NCBI GenBank assembly: GCA_003550305.1
Contig: QKYT01000042.1
Span: 303,621 to 330,061, forward strand
Source: Glomus cerebriforme
Lineage: Eukaryota > Glomeromycota > Glomeromycetes > Glomerales > Glomeraceae
Reading direction: 5' to 3'
DNA: 26,441 nucleotides
Every line of letters starts with the position of its first letter. Within the stretch, counting starts at the first letter, position 1. Below are positions 10,645 through 20,458 of this stretch, in pieces. The notes beneath the pieces are model-generated. The model made no database searches. It saw only the letters and a program-made list of their open reading frames with translations, and was not told the origin of the DNA. A program made the translations under genes and the position numbers.

Positions 10645-10736
10645 TCGGCGCAAACGTTACGCCGACAAAACTCCTGTTCGGACAGTTTTTGTGATTCAAA
10701 AATTCATTCAGGCCAGAATTATAACTAATTCTGGTC
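10645..10736. other. Cluster of three hairpins
   Basis: Three inverted repeats lie in 92 bp: TCGGCG/CGCCGA (10645-10650, 10660-10665), CTGT-TCGG-ACAG (10674-10685) followed by five T, and an 11-bp stem with one mismatch (GGCCAGAATTA at 10711, TAATTCTGGTC ending 10736). The first two are notably GC-rich for this window. It may be a structured RNA or a miniature element. A plus-strand open frame across it (10562-10792) looks non-coding. Confidence 0.45.
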
Positions 10737-10799
10737 AATATTATAATTTTTTTTTACATATGTTGAAAGTGCCTAGGTCATATGCAATATGAAGCTGCA

Positions 10800-11420
10800 A
10801 AGGCATAAATTAAAGGTAGTCTTAAAAATTGGTAGATCATTGAAGACTTGAATGAGAAAAAAGATTATTTTGATAAAATAATTTAAAATTTACCAAAATT
10901 TGGATTTTGAACAGTTTTAGACCTGTTCAAATCTGCCCAATACAAAAAACCAGTTCAAAACCTAACATTTCCATAGATTAGACACACCATCAATATGCAT
11001 TATCATATAGGTGAGTTGATAATCACCAATAAATATACTGTTTAATGTGTAATGTGAAATAAAATAGATATGCAAATTATTTTAATAATATTTAATGTGT
11101 TTAATGTAAATTATTTTAGGATTTAATATAAATTATAATAATTAATTTAAAATCACACTTGGTTATAGTAAGGGAATTTGTTAATTACTATAGCAAATAG
11201 TGAATAAATGAATTTTTATATTCAAAAATATTTAACAAATAACATTTACAACTTACAGTATATATCAATTTAGCAAAAAGTCACAAAAAATTATTTATTA
11301 AAACTCGCCCATAAATATGTATCACTTTAACTAGAATCATTACTGAAATAAAACCTTTCTGGATAGAAAAAAAAATAATAATTAACTTCACTTGGAATTA
11401 TGAGTACAATTAGCATTTCC
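10800..11420. other. AT-rich intergenic, nothing recognised
   Basis: No coding, RNA or repeat signal could be supported here. Confidence 0.5.
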
Positions 11421-11423
11421 ATT

Positions 11424-11790
11424 ATGATGTTCATTGAAAGGTATTGGAAAACTTTAAAACGAGATTTTCTTATAAATTTTTCATCTTGATTAATTTTGTG
11501 GTTTACATTATTTATTAAAACAAATACTAATTGGGCAGAAAAGACAATTTATAGTCAATTAGAAACAGATAAATACAAGTGTTGAATGCAACAAATATTC
11601 AATATTGGGTTTCTGCTGCAAAATCATAATTATCTATTTATATGGGAAATATATAAAATCTATATGAAACAAGCTCCATTCAGTCCATTATAAGAATTTC
11701 TAAAAATGTTAATACTGATTTAACTGAAGATGCTTAGAGGATAATGTTACTATTTATGATCGACTTAGTAATGTAACAAAAAGCTTTAGA
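11424..11790 (+). pseudogene. MULE-type transposase C-terminal relic
   Basis: From ATG at 11424 the frame reads MMFIERYWKTLKRDFLINFS, closely matching IFIESYWKILKHDYLL encoded near 14477-14520 in the MULE pseudogene to the right. Several stops interrupt it (TGA at about 11484 and again near 11580), followed by about 60 loosely coding-like codons. It is best read as a second, older copy of the same transposase family. Confidence 0.4.
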
Positions 11791-11989
11791 TTTTCTAAAG
11801 GAGTATAAAAATTTAAAAATTCTATTAATTGGTAGCATGGAATAATGAAAATAACTAAACATAAACCAATTATGATTCAGAAAATTGAATCATATTGGCA
11901 TTGATATACAATACCATTAACATGAAGAATCAGTTAGTAATATCATTTTCTTTTGTATATAATATGTATTAGAAAATATTTAATATACA

Positions 11990-12460
11990 GTTCTCAAAAA
12001 AAGTAATCAAAAAATAAAACTTTTCACAAAATTCAATTTTCTCACGCAATAATCTATCTTATAAATAAATGCTTTAAAGTTGTATAACCTAATCACGTTA
12101 TATTACACAAAGTCTAAAAAAAGCAATTTTATTTCCTATGAAAAATTATTTTCTGGAACAAAATGAGTGTAAAGTTACACAAAATTCCAAAAAAGGGAGA
12201 CGTCTAAAGTGAAGTAGAATCACGGGATCATAGTGCATATCTGTCATTCTTGCGTCACACCTTCATTCTTAAGTATTTTAGGAACAGAGAATTTTTTGAT
12301 AGGTGAAATTCTATTTATTATCTGTTATTTATCACATGCATAATTTCTTAATGCCATAATTCTGGCCAAAAATTTTACAAAAATCACATGATTCTGCTCC
12401 ACTTTAAATGTATCTCAAAAAAGAAAATTGATATGCATATACATAATTCTGGCCGGAATT
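11990..12460. repeat. Transposon-end-like sequences and long inverted repeat
   Basis: A TACAGTTCTCAAAAAAAGT sequence at about 11988 resembles a Tc1/mariner end next to a TA target, but no mate is seen. Farther on, a 25-bp inverted repeat with about five mismatches has arms at 12204-12228 (TAAAGTGAAGTAGAATCACG) and 12382-12406. AATTCTGGCC occurs at 12358-12367 and, inside a near-palindrome, at 12445-12460. The same motif forms an arm of the 10711-10736 hairpin. This suggests relics of small inverted-repeat elements. Confidence 0.35.
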
Positions 12461-12763
12461 AAAATTATAAATAAAATTTAAAACCCATTGTAAAGCCAAT
12501 AAGCAAAAATAATCAATATATTTATTTATTTATTAAGTAAGAACTATGGCCAATCTTACTGTAGTATCGTTCAGCAAATCTGTCACGTAAATCACGTAAT
12601 AAATACCATATATAAAGTATATAATCTGCATTTATATTTGTAAACTAAAAATAATAATATTTTTTTGCTTTTCCTAAAAACTGTACTGCATACCTGTATT
12701 TACAACTTTGCTGGTAGTCTCATTATTTGAGATATTTTTTTACTATTAAAATTACCTAGTTTT

Positions 12764-12967
12764 TTATTTATCATAAGTAGTGTTTACAATATTTTGCTCA
12801 TATTTTTGCCATTTATAAGTTTCAGTTCGTTCTCTATAATCTTTACAAGTAAATATTATATCATTATTTATACTTAAAAACTCACATTTTTCTTTTATTT
12901 TACCGTACCCTTTGCAAAAACTAGAGTTAATAAGATCTTTTGATGTTATACAAATCTTGTAACTCAT
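12764..12967 (-). pseudogene. Short ORF with decayed zinc-ribbon-like pattern
   Basis: A 67-codon frame from ATG at 12965-12967. It contains SSFCKGYGKIKEKCEFLS and FTCKDYRERTETYKWQKYE. The spacing recalls a C-x2-C ... C-x2-C ribbon in which partner cysteines have become Tyr (CKGY, CKDY), a TGT/TGC to TAT/TAC change. The resemblance is weak and no family is claimed. It sits head-to-head with the MULE pseudogene. Confidence 0.3.
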
Positions 12968-12974
12968 AAAGAAA

Positions 12975-15321
12975 ATGGCATATTATTTCAGCAACTTTCT
13001 AATATTATTTATAAATATATACTTGCAAAAGGTAGAACAGATATTTTAGAAGAGAATAATATTCAATTTACTGTTAAGAAAACTTTACTTTTAAACTCTT
13101 TGACTGAAGACTTAGATACACCTATTGAAGAAATACAGTATGTCAAAAAGTTGCAAATCAAATTATTGCTTTAATTTCAGAAGAAGATAGATATTAATAT
13201 ATATACCATGCCAAAAAAATGCAGCAACAAAAGATAATAACATTTTTTTGCTGTATAATATGCATGCAGAATTAGATAAAGGTTTAAAAAAGGTTGAAGA
13301 TATATCCAAATAGCATGATAGTGATTCAAGAATTCCTCACCATAATTGTGAAGAATTAGTTGCCATAAAAATTGATTATGAAAATTGATTTGCATTCTTA
13401 AAGCTTAGTTATCTTTTACATTCTCGTTCAGATTAAACTAATACTAGTGATAGTATAAAACAATTTATTAATACTAATAAAAAGCAAAGTATCTCAGAAA
13501 TATATAGTGAAATTAAAGAACAACAACTATCAGGTTATGAATTATTAACTAAAGACCAAGTATATTACTAGTGAAATTGTCAGGCAATATTAAAATATCA
13601 ATAGAATAATAATAAAATTTGCTCAACTTTTCCTTTAAGAAAAAAATTATTCAATTATTTTTGAAATTACAGAACCTGTAAAATCCTTTGCTTTTATTAC
13701 ACCTTTTCTTTTCAAACTTCTACAAAATGCATTTAAAATAGTTGTAACAGATGCAACTTATAATACAAATACTTTAAAATATGAACTTTATGAAATAATG
13801 GGCATCATTGATGGAACTGCTTTTCCACTATTATACCTTCTTATTGCAACTAGAAAAAATTGACCAATAACCAAAATACTGGTATAGTACTTAAGGTATA
13901 TGATGTTAATGATGTCAAATACTTTTTAACTGATAAAGATATAGCACAAATAAATGTTGTAACATCTATTTAACCAAAAGTATGCATTCAGTTATGTTTG
14001 TAGCATGTGAAACGAGCTGTTGAGCAACATTTATCATCCAGAAAACAAGCAACTCAAATTTGATATAATGCTCAAGAAGCATATAAATAATATTCAGTTA
14101 TTAATCCTTAGTGACAGCCAATTGTATTTCAATCTGTTAATTTTTCTAATAATACAGATAATGCAGAAATAACACAGGCAAAATCCAAACAGCAAAATTT
14201 ATTAAAAATCCTTTGCTTAAAGAATCATAAAGATGCAATTATTTAATGAATTAAACAGCATTTTCATTGACATATGCTAATTCTAACAGCTGATAAAGAG
14301 TTTATAATAGACTCAAAGGAAATTTGAATTTGATGTGTCAAAGATATATTCCAATTTTGTTACAATAATAAATTAGAAATGGTGTGGCATATTTATAGGA
14401 GAATTGGTATTCTTGGCCTCATTTTATTCTTTGGGCATGTTGTTCATCTCCTGATATTCTTATTTATAAAATAACAATATTTATAGAATCATATTGGAAA
14501 ATATTAAAACATGATTACTTATTAGATTTATTTTGCTATGTAATTATTTGTAAGGTAATTTTACAGCAACTAGATCGGTATTATCTTTTATATAATGATC
14601 ATATACTACCTTCATGGTAAAAGGATTTTAAGACTAATTGGAGAGAATTAGCATTAAAAACTATTATTAATTAGAATAAGTATATAACAGATAGGCAAAA
14701 ATGAATATATTCTTGTCCACCAATCAGTTCTTTCTTTGCAAACATTTGGTTATTCTGATGGGCAGAATGGAAAATATATTTTTTAAATTGGTTTATTTAT
14801 TTTTATTTTTATTCTTTATTATTTTTGGATTTTTTATCATCATTAATATTAACATTAATATTAGAAGATTAACGTTCTTGCTGTTTTACATTTTTATTTT
14901 ATATTCATATTGCTAATTTATTATTATTGTTATACAGAGAAATGAAATTTATCCTACAATCTGGCAAGAACTTGGATATGAACAAAATACAAATGAATTC
15001 TTTATTGATAATCCTGATCCAGATATTTCATTACAAACTGGTTATGATAGAAATATTAAAGATGAAAATTATGAAATTATGATAAATAAATTTAAAACTT
15101 TATTAAATGAGGTAAGATCTTATTTTTTTAAATTTAACAATATTTTAAATAATTTATTTTTCTTTATTCTAGACTCATCATTATTTAGATAAATTTATTA
15201 ATTTGCCATGAATTTTAATGCTCTTGAGCAAATAGTTTATTAAATAAAAAAATATGAACATCAAAAAATAATGCCAAGATTATGGAAGGATAAAACTAGG
15301 AATACATTTTATTGGCAATAA
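12975..15321 (+). pseudogene. MULE-type transposase pseudogene
   Basis: A cut-and-paste transposase of the Mutator-like superfamily, now dead. Coding segments in several frames run from about 12985 (LAKGRTDILEENNIQFTVKK) through 13470-13560 (SISEIYSEIKEQQLSGYELL) to the best-preserved block at 13660-13860. That block reads EPVKSFAFITPFLFKLLQNA, then VVTDATYNTNTLKYELYEIM and DGTAFPLLYLLI, the DDE-type MULE core; the Asp codon of TDATY is at 13750-13752. The IFIESYWKILKHDYLL block follows at about 14477. A C-terminal exon (14938-15111), an intact-looking 61-nt intron (15112-15172, GTAAGA..CTAG) and a last stretch ending PRLWKDKTRNTFYWQ with TAA at 15319-15321 complete it. There are many stops and frameshifts. 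Terminal inverted repeats and target duplications were not found. Confidence 0.7.
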
Positions 15322-15620
15322 TAATAATTGTTATTTTTACTAATTTTTTTAGTTTATTATAATAATTTTTAATATGTACAAAATAAAACAGTATGATCAA
15401 TTAGATCGATTATATAAGACTAAGTTTTAAATAAAAAAAATAAAAAGAAATATATTATAAATTATACTATATTTGAAAAAAAAATAAAAGAAAATGAAAA
15501 AAAAAATATTAAAAAATAAAAAGTAATGTGAAAAAAAGGAAAAAAAGTTGCAAAAAAGATATAAAAGACTGAAATGCAAAAAAAAGTGACCAAAACTAAA
15601 AAAAAAATGTTATGTTAATT
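15322..15620. other. A-rich low-complexity sequence
   Basis: Almost pure A/T with long A runs on the plus strand (15425-15612). No gene. It may be the 3' flank of the MULE relic. Confidence 0.5.
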
Positions 15621-15621
15621 C

Positions 15622-15660
15622 TAGGCAAAATTAAAAATCACGTGATTATGTAACAGATCT
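15622..15660 (+). promoter_or_regulatory. TCACGTGA promoter-like block A
   Basis: TAGGCAAAATTAAAAATCACGTGA-type sequence with the palindrome TCACGTGA at 15638-15645, then ACAGATCTGC. A near-copy lies at 24553-24610. TCACGTGA is the consensus of bHLH factors of the Cbf1/USF type; use here is inferred. A C/T-rich tract follows at 15798-15860. Confidence 0.4.
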
Positions 15661-15797
15661 GCATCTTTCTCAGGGAGAATCTTATCCTGTTCTCAGGATT
15701 TATGATTTTATTCTGTTTCCCTCTGCATTAGCCATTAAGTCACATCAATTCTTATTTATTATTTACTGTTATCATTATACACAATACGTATACTTCT

Positions 15798-15860
15798 TCT
15801 CTTACTTCTCTTACTCTTTCTTTTCCTTTCTCTTTTTTTTCCTTCCTTTTTTAAATATTT
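15798..15860 (+). promoter_or_regulatory. Pyrimidine-rich leader ahead of repeat array 2
   Basis: C/T tract (CTTCTTCTCTTACTTCTCTT and on) about 200 bp upstream of the first repeat core at 16031, the same layout as at 6180 and 23868. It is a possible transcription start region. Confidence 0.3.
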
Positions 15861-15939
15861 TAGAAGTTTGAAAAAATAAATATTTTTAACACTGGCTTAG
15901 ATATAAAGTATTATTTATAAAGCTATGAATATTTTTCAT

Positions 15940-16397
15940 ATTTAATATTTTATTTTTCATAACAGACGCATTTTTTAATATAAAATTTATATCATATAAT
16001 TTTACAAATAAACTGATTTTTATCAATAAGTAAAATTGCTCAACAGGTATGGAGCTATATAGATATTAATTTTCATCAAGCTAGTTCAGATATTTATGTA
16101 GTTATACTTATTTTTTGTAATATTTTTATACAGATACTTTGTGATATAATTTAAGCATTTTGGTCAAAGAAATCTGATTTCTATTGAATAAGCAAAGTTG
16201 CTCAACAGGTATAGAACTACTTACATATTAATTTTTACTATGTTCGAGTAAATATTTATAGAGGTATTATTATTTTTTATAATGGAATTTATTGTATGCG
16301 TATATGCTCTTTATTTTATAGCATAATTTCAGNANTTTAGTTATACTAAACTAGCTTTTGTAAATAAATAAAATTGTTTAGTAGGTCTACTAGACAC
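15940..16397 (+). repeat. Dispersed exon-like tandem repeat, array 2 (3 units, last one split)
   Basis: Cores of the TTGCTCAACAGGTAT type start at 16031, 16193 and 16369, with periods of 162 and 176 bp. Bodies begin after TTTCATAACAG, TTTTTATACAG and TTATTTTATAG. The third unit is cut at 16390-16397 by the hAT insertion and resumes at 23371 (ATTAAATTTTGTCAATTAAC), where it matches the unit at 24080 (CTTAGACATTAANTTTTATT). Around 16198-16250 the unit also resembles tRNA internal promoter boxes: TTGCTCAACAGG, then GTTCGAGTA 32 nt later, one mismatch to each consensus. Confidence 0.7.
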
Positions 16398-16619
16398 TAG
16401 GGTTTAGAATTGATCTTTAACATTCAGATTTAAATCTAGTTTCTCCTGATTCAGATTTAATATCAGGTTTAATTTGTAAAGATCAAATATAATAAATCCA
16501 GAGGATTCAGTTGCTTTGTTTCATTCAGATTTATTATATCCAGATTTATTCGGTCTATCCAGATTTATTATATTCAGTTTCATTTAATTTATCCAGATTT
16601 ATTATATCTATTTTATTCT

Positions 16620-17200
16620 TTAAGAAAATTTTATCAAAACAGTACTTTTCTCTAACATATATATGTAAAACATGTAATTACAAATATAAATCGAAAAAGA
16701 AAAACTAAATTTGGGTTTACTATTTTTTTTGCTTAGTAATGTCATTTTTACAGTAAATTGCATAATTGAAAGTGATCTTGTATTTTATTTTCCTTCTCTT
16801 TTCTCTTACACTTATGATTTTGTAAAAAATCTAAAATATTTTATTTGAAATAATGAATTAGTTAATAAATTACACTGTCAACAAAGTAATTTGATAAAAT
16901 AAATATAATTCTAACTTATTTTGATTTACATTTACAAATTTAAAATGAATATAATAACTAATATAAAGAATAAAGATGTTGGTAATGCAAAATCCTAGAA
17001 AAGACATTAAGAAGATTATAATAAGAGAGAGAGAATGAAAGCTTTTTATACTATTTTGTACTACTTCTTGTATGACTCTTGTATGACACAATCACAAAAT
17101 TTTTACTATTTAATTCAATGAGAATAAAGTTTTAATTCATTTTTTACTCTTGAAAATTTCTGGTATATCCTTCCTTAATTTTTCAATTTTGATAAAATTT
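16620..17200. other. AT-rich interior of the 7-kb hAT element, no gene seen
   Basis: No coding or structural signal beyond A/T runs could be supported. Confidence 0.45.
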
Positions 17201-17206
17201 TTTATT

Positions 17207-18500
17207 ATGGATACACCACAATTTACTCAGCAAGATATTTTATTAGATATTGATATAAATCAATCTGCTGGTATATTATATTAGTATTTAGTATAAATAA
17301 TTATTGTATTTTAATTTATTATTTATTATATAGCATCAACCCAATTTTTGTCATCTAATAATTATGTGTCTGTAGGTAAAGTTATTTAGCAATCTATTTA
17401 ATTCAAGAATTCTCAAATTTAGTTTTAACAATTTCTTTAACAGTTTTACATTATTTAATGAATTGTCCTCAAAAAAAAAAAAAATAGATTAAATTAAACA
17501 TCTGTTTAAAATATTTATTATAATACCTATTAACTTAAATTTTAAATAAGCTAAGTCATGATAAGTAGTAAAAAATGAAAAGGCATGATCAATAATATTG
17601 GGAATAGTGATAAGAGAACTAAAAGAACTCAAGTATATATATACTTTTAATTTTGTAAGGGTTTAATATTATATTATCTAACTTATTTTTTTTATTAAAT
17701 AAAGCTGTCTCTGTTACTGAAGAGCTTAGTGGAAATATATATAACCTTTCATTCAGATTATATGATACTCTTAAAAATAGTGGAGTTGAAAATTTTAATC
17801 TAAACGTTAAAACAGGTTCACAAAAATAATAATAATAGGATTTTGCAAATCCATTCCTCAGATTATGATATGATAATTGTATGAGAGAAAGCAATTGAAA
17901 TCTCAATTCCATATAATTTTAGTTGTGTTAATTTTAGCAATCAATATGATGATGATCTTAAGTTTTCAGCAAAATTTGTTGAAACATCGATCACAAAAGA
18001 AATATACTAGTTTTTGCAACATGCAAATAAGATCTGCCAATATGTTACAATCATGTATTCAATGATTCTTCAAAATATCAAAAAAGTTTTCTTGATCATT
18101 TAAAGAAAATTGATTCTAAAAATCAATTTAAAACTTTTTATGGAGCAATTATATGATGTAAATACAGATGCAAGATCTTACATTATAAATAAAATTAAAA
18201 ATACAAATAAATTCAGATCATTTTCAGTAATGCAAATCATGGTAGATATAGTTCGAAGAAAGGACCCTACAAGATTTTATATCACTTTTTGAATCTTAAA
18301 AGAAAATTAGCAATAAGGTCATTATTGGCACACGTTTGTTATTCAATTGAAGGATACTTTAAAGAATTAATTTCACAAGAAATTTCTAGAAGAAAATAGC
18401 ATCAATTTTTAGTATTAATGCTTCAATCTTATAATAAGCTAGAAATAATTTGTGCACTTAAGAAGCGAAGTCAGAGCATAACTATAAAGTTATAAATAAC
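17207..18500 (+). pseudogene. Three-exon gene relic of unknown family, decaying downstream
   Basis: ATG at 17207 starts MDTPQFTQQDILLDIDINQS. Exons 17207-17270, 17334-17375 and 17705-17829 are joined by introns 17271-17333 (GTATAT..TATAG) and 17376-17704 (GTAAAG..AAAG). Phases match and give 76 residues, ending TGSQK and TAA at 17827-17829 in an AAT-repeat tract. Coding-like stretches in changing frames continue to about 18500 (for example KKIDSKNQFKTFYGA, NLKRKLAIRSLLAHVCYSIE), so the 76-residue product is probably a truncated relic. No family recognised. It sits inside the hAT element and may be captured or a second element gene. Confidence 0.35.
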
Positions 18501-18883
18501 AAAAAAAATAATTAAATGAAGTAATAATAAATTAAAAGAAAAAGATTTGTCCTTATGTATACAATGAGCAAGATGCATTCAGCAGTTGTTAGATATTACA
18601 GATGAAAATTGGCTTTTGTTAGATGTATTTAAAAATTTAACGTCATGTTTTTATGTTTTTTTACAAGCAATATTAATAGCTGTCCAAATTTTGAAATTTG
18701 GATAGAAATCTGTCTTAATAATAAGTTAATAATACATGAAGAAGCAAAGGCAGATATGAAGAAATAAAAAAGTCGTAAGTATATATTAGCAAGCAAAATA
18801 AAAAGGTATTAATAAAATAGAATTTATAGAAGATTAATATTGTTATATAAGAGTGAAATTTATTTGTTTTGAGATTAAATGTT
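18500..18883. other. AT-rich, no gene seen
   Basis: Possibly the tail of the upstream relic; no frame could be followed with confidence. Confidence 0.4.
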
Positions 18884-20122
18884 GTTAATTATAGAGGTAT
18901 GTTCCGAAATCTGGTCAATCTGGATATCCAATTATCTATCCAAAAATTGATCAGATTCGGATTGATCTGTTTATATCACTGGATTAACCGGATGGTTTAA
19001 CAGATATCTGGTCAATCCAATGATCCATTTATATCACCGGATTCATCAGATTTACCAGATTTTTTACATACTGTAATTGAAGGTGGGTGAAGAGTTCGTT
19101 CCTACAAAAAAGAAAAAAAAAATGAATGTTAATAAATGTTCTTGTATAATAAAAATACCTCCCCTTTTACCCCATTTACCACATTTTACCTTCAGGAGCT
19201 AAGCCAAAGAGTTCGTTCCTACAAAAAAGAAAAAAAATGAATGTTAATAAACATTCTTATATAATAAAAATACCTTCCCTTTTACTCCATTTACCCTATT
19301 TACCTTCAGGAGCTGAGCCAAAGAGTTCGTTCCTACAAAAAAGAAAAAAAAATGAACATTAATAAACGTTTTTGTATAATAAAAACACCTCCTCTTTTAC
19401 CCTATTTACCCCATTTTACTTCAGGAGCCAAACCGAAGAGTTCGTTCCTACAAAAAAAAAAAAAATGAACGTTAATAAATGTTCTTGTATAATAAAAACA
19501 CCTCCCCTTTTACCCCATTTACCTCATTTACCTTCAGAAGCTGAGCTGAAGAGTTCGTTCCTACAAAAAAGAAAAAAAAATGAACGTTAATAAACATTCT
19601 TGTATAATAAAAACACCTTACCTTTTATCCCATTTACCTTCAGGAGCTAAGCTGAAGAGTTTGTTCTTACAAAAAAAAAAAAGAACGTTAGTAATGTTTT
19701 TATATTAAAGTTTAATAACCATCCCCCTTCATTACCTCCAGGAGTTGTTCGTTCCTATAAAAAAGAAAAAAAAGAACATTAGCAACATTCTTGTATTAAA
19801 GTTTAATAAAAAAATACCTTCCCATTTACCCCATTTATCTCCAGAAGCTGAGCCAAAGTGTTTGTTCCTACAAAAAAAGTAAAAAGAACGTTAAAATAAA
19901 AAAAATACAAAAATAATAAAAAAAAATACCAGATTTGACCAGATTATCTGATCAATCCAGTCAATCTGATCATCTGTGTAATATCCAATTAATTCGGTGT
20001 TATCCAACGAATCCATCCGGATTATTTGAAATCCATTCATTTCTTAATCTGGATTATCCAATCTGTTCAAAAACGGATAACGGATTGAATGGATTTCACT
20101 GGAGCATACCTCTAGTTAATTA
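18884..20122. mobile_element. Non-autonomous hAT-like element, 1,223 bp, perfect 8-bp TSD
   Basis: Element 18892-20114 flanked by identical GTTAATTA at 18884-18891 and 20115-20122. Terminal inverted repeats TAGAGGTATGTTCC and TAGAGGTATGCTCC differ at one base, and both continue into ...GAAATC..TCAATC. The TAGAG start fits the hAT end consensus YARNG, and an 8-bp duplication is the hAT hallmark. Both subterminal regions (18905-19075, 19925-20100) are packed with GGATT, ATCC and CAGATT motifs in both orientations, typical of transposase binding regions. No transposase is encoded; the interior is an eight-unit tandem repeat. It lies inside the 7-kb element and is the younger insertion. Mobilisation by a related hAT transposase is inferred. 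Confidence 0.88.
19084..19925 (+). repeat. Eight-unit tandem repeat inside the hAT-like element
   Basis: GTTCGTTCCTAC-type anchors start at 19094, 19211, 19325, 19440, 19553, 19659, 19747 and 19860 (spacings 117, 114, 115, 113, 106, 88, 113). Each unit has an A/G tract, a small hairpin (GAACGTT..AACGTTC in consensus), a TTGTATAATAAAAA stretch, a pyrimidine tract with TTTACC steps and CTTCAGGAGCTGAGCCAAAGA. Units 6-8 are shortened or diverged. Many differences between units fall at CG sites. A plus-strand open frame across two units is a product of the repeat, not a gene. Confidence 0.9.
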
Positions 20123-20458
20123 TGGGTTTTTAATATGGCATTTTTAATTTAATAATAAAATATATTAATATAAAGAATATACGTAATTTTTAATGCATTG
20201 TTAAAAGCTAAAAGAAAATCCAAATTTGTTTACCTTTTATTAAGTTTCTTTGATTAAGAAAATAGGAGGAAATTTTTGCTAATTAGATGATGTTAAATAA
20301 TTGCACGCCTTATAAATTTTTAATTTTTTTTCCATTTTTTTTGAATAAAATTTGCTTTATTATAGTATTAAATTGTTCATATTACATTATACTAAATTGT
20401 TTACATTGTTCATATTACATTATATTAAATTATTTACATTATATTATATTATACTAAA
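20123..20458. other. AT-rich 3' flank of the hAT transposase relic
   Basis: Contains repeated TTACATTATA(C/T)TAAATT near 20385-20455. No gene. Confidence 0.45.

Noticed and set aside
10562..10792. Plus-strand 76-codon open frame
   Set aside because: It crosses three hairpins and has no family resemblance; the open frame is likely chance.
14701..14916. Plus-strand 71-codon hydrophobic frame as a membrane protein
   Set aside because: It is mostly T-rich low-complexity sequence within the MULE pseudogene.
17619..17912. Minus-strand 97-codon open frame
   Set aside because: It is antisense to the better-supported exon 17705-17829, and its composition is not protein-like.
19094..19925. Regular repeats as a CRISPR array
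   Set aside because: Units are 88-117 bp and repeated throughout, without unique spacers, inside a TSD-flanked transposon in eukaryotic DNA.
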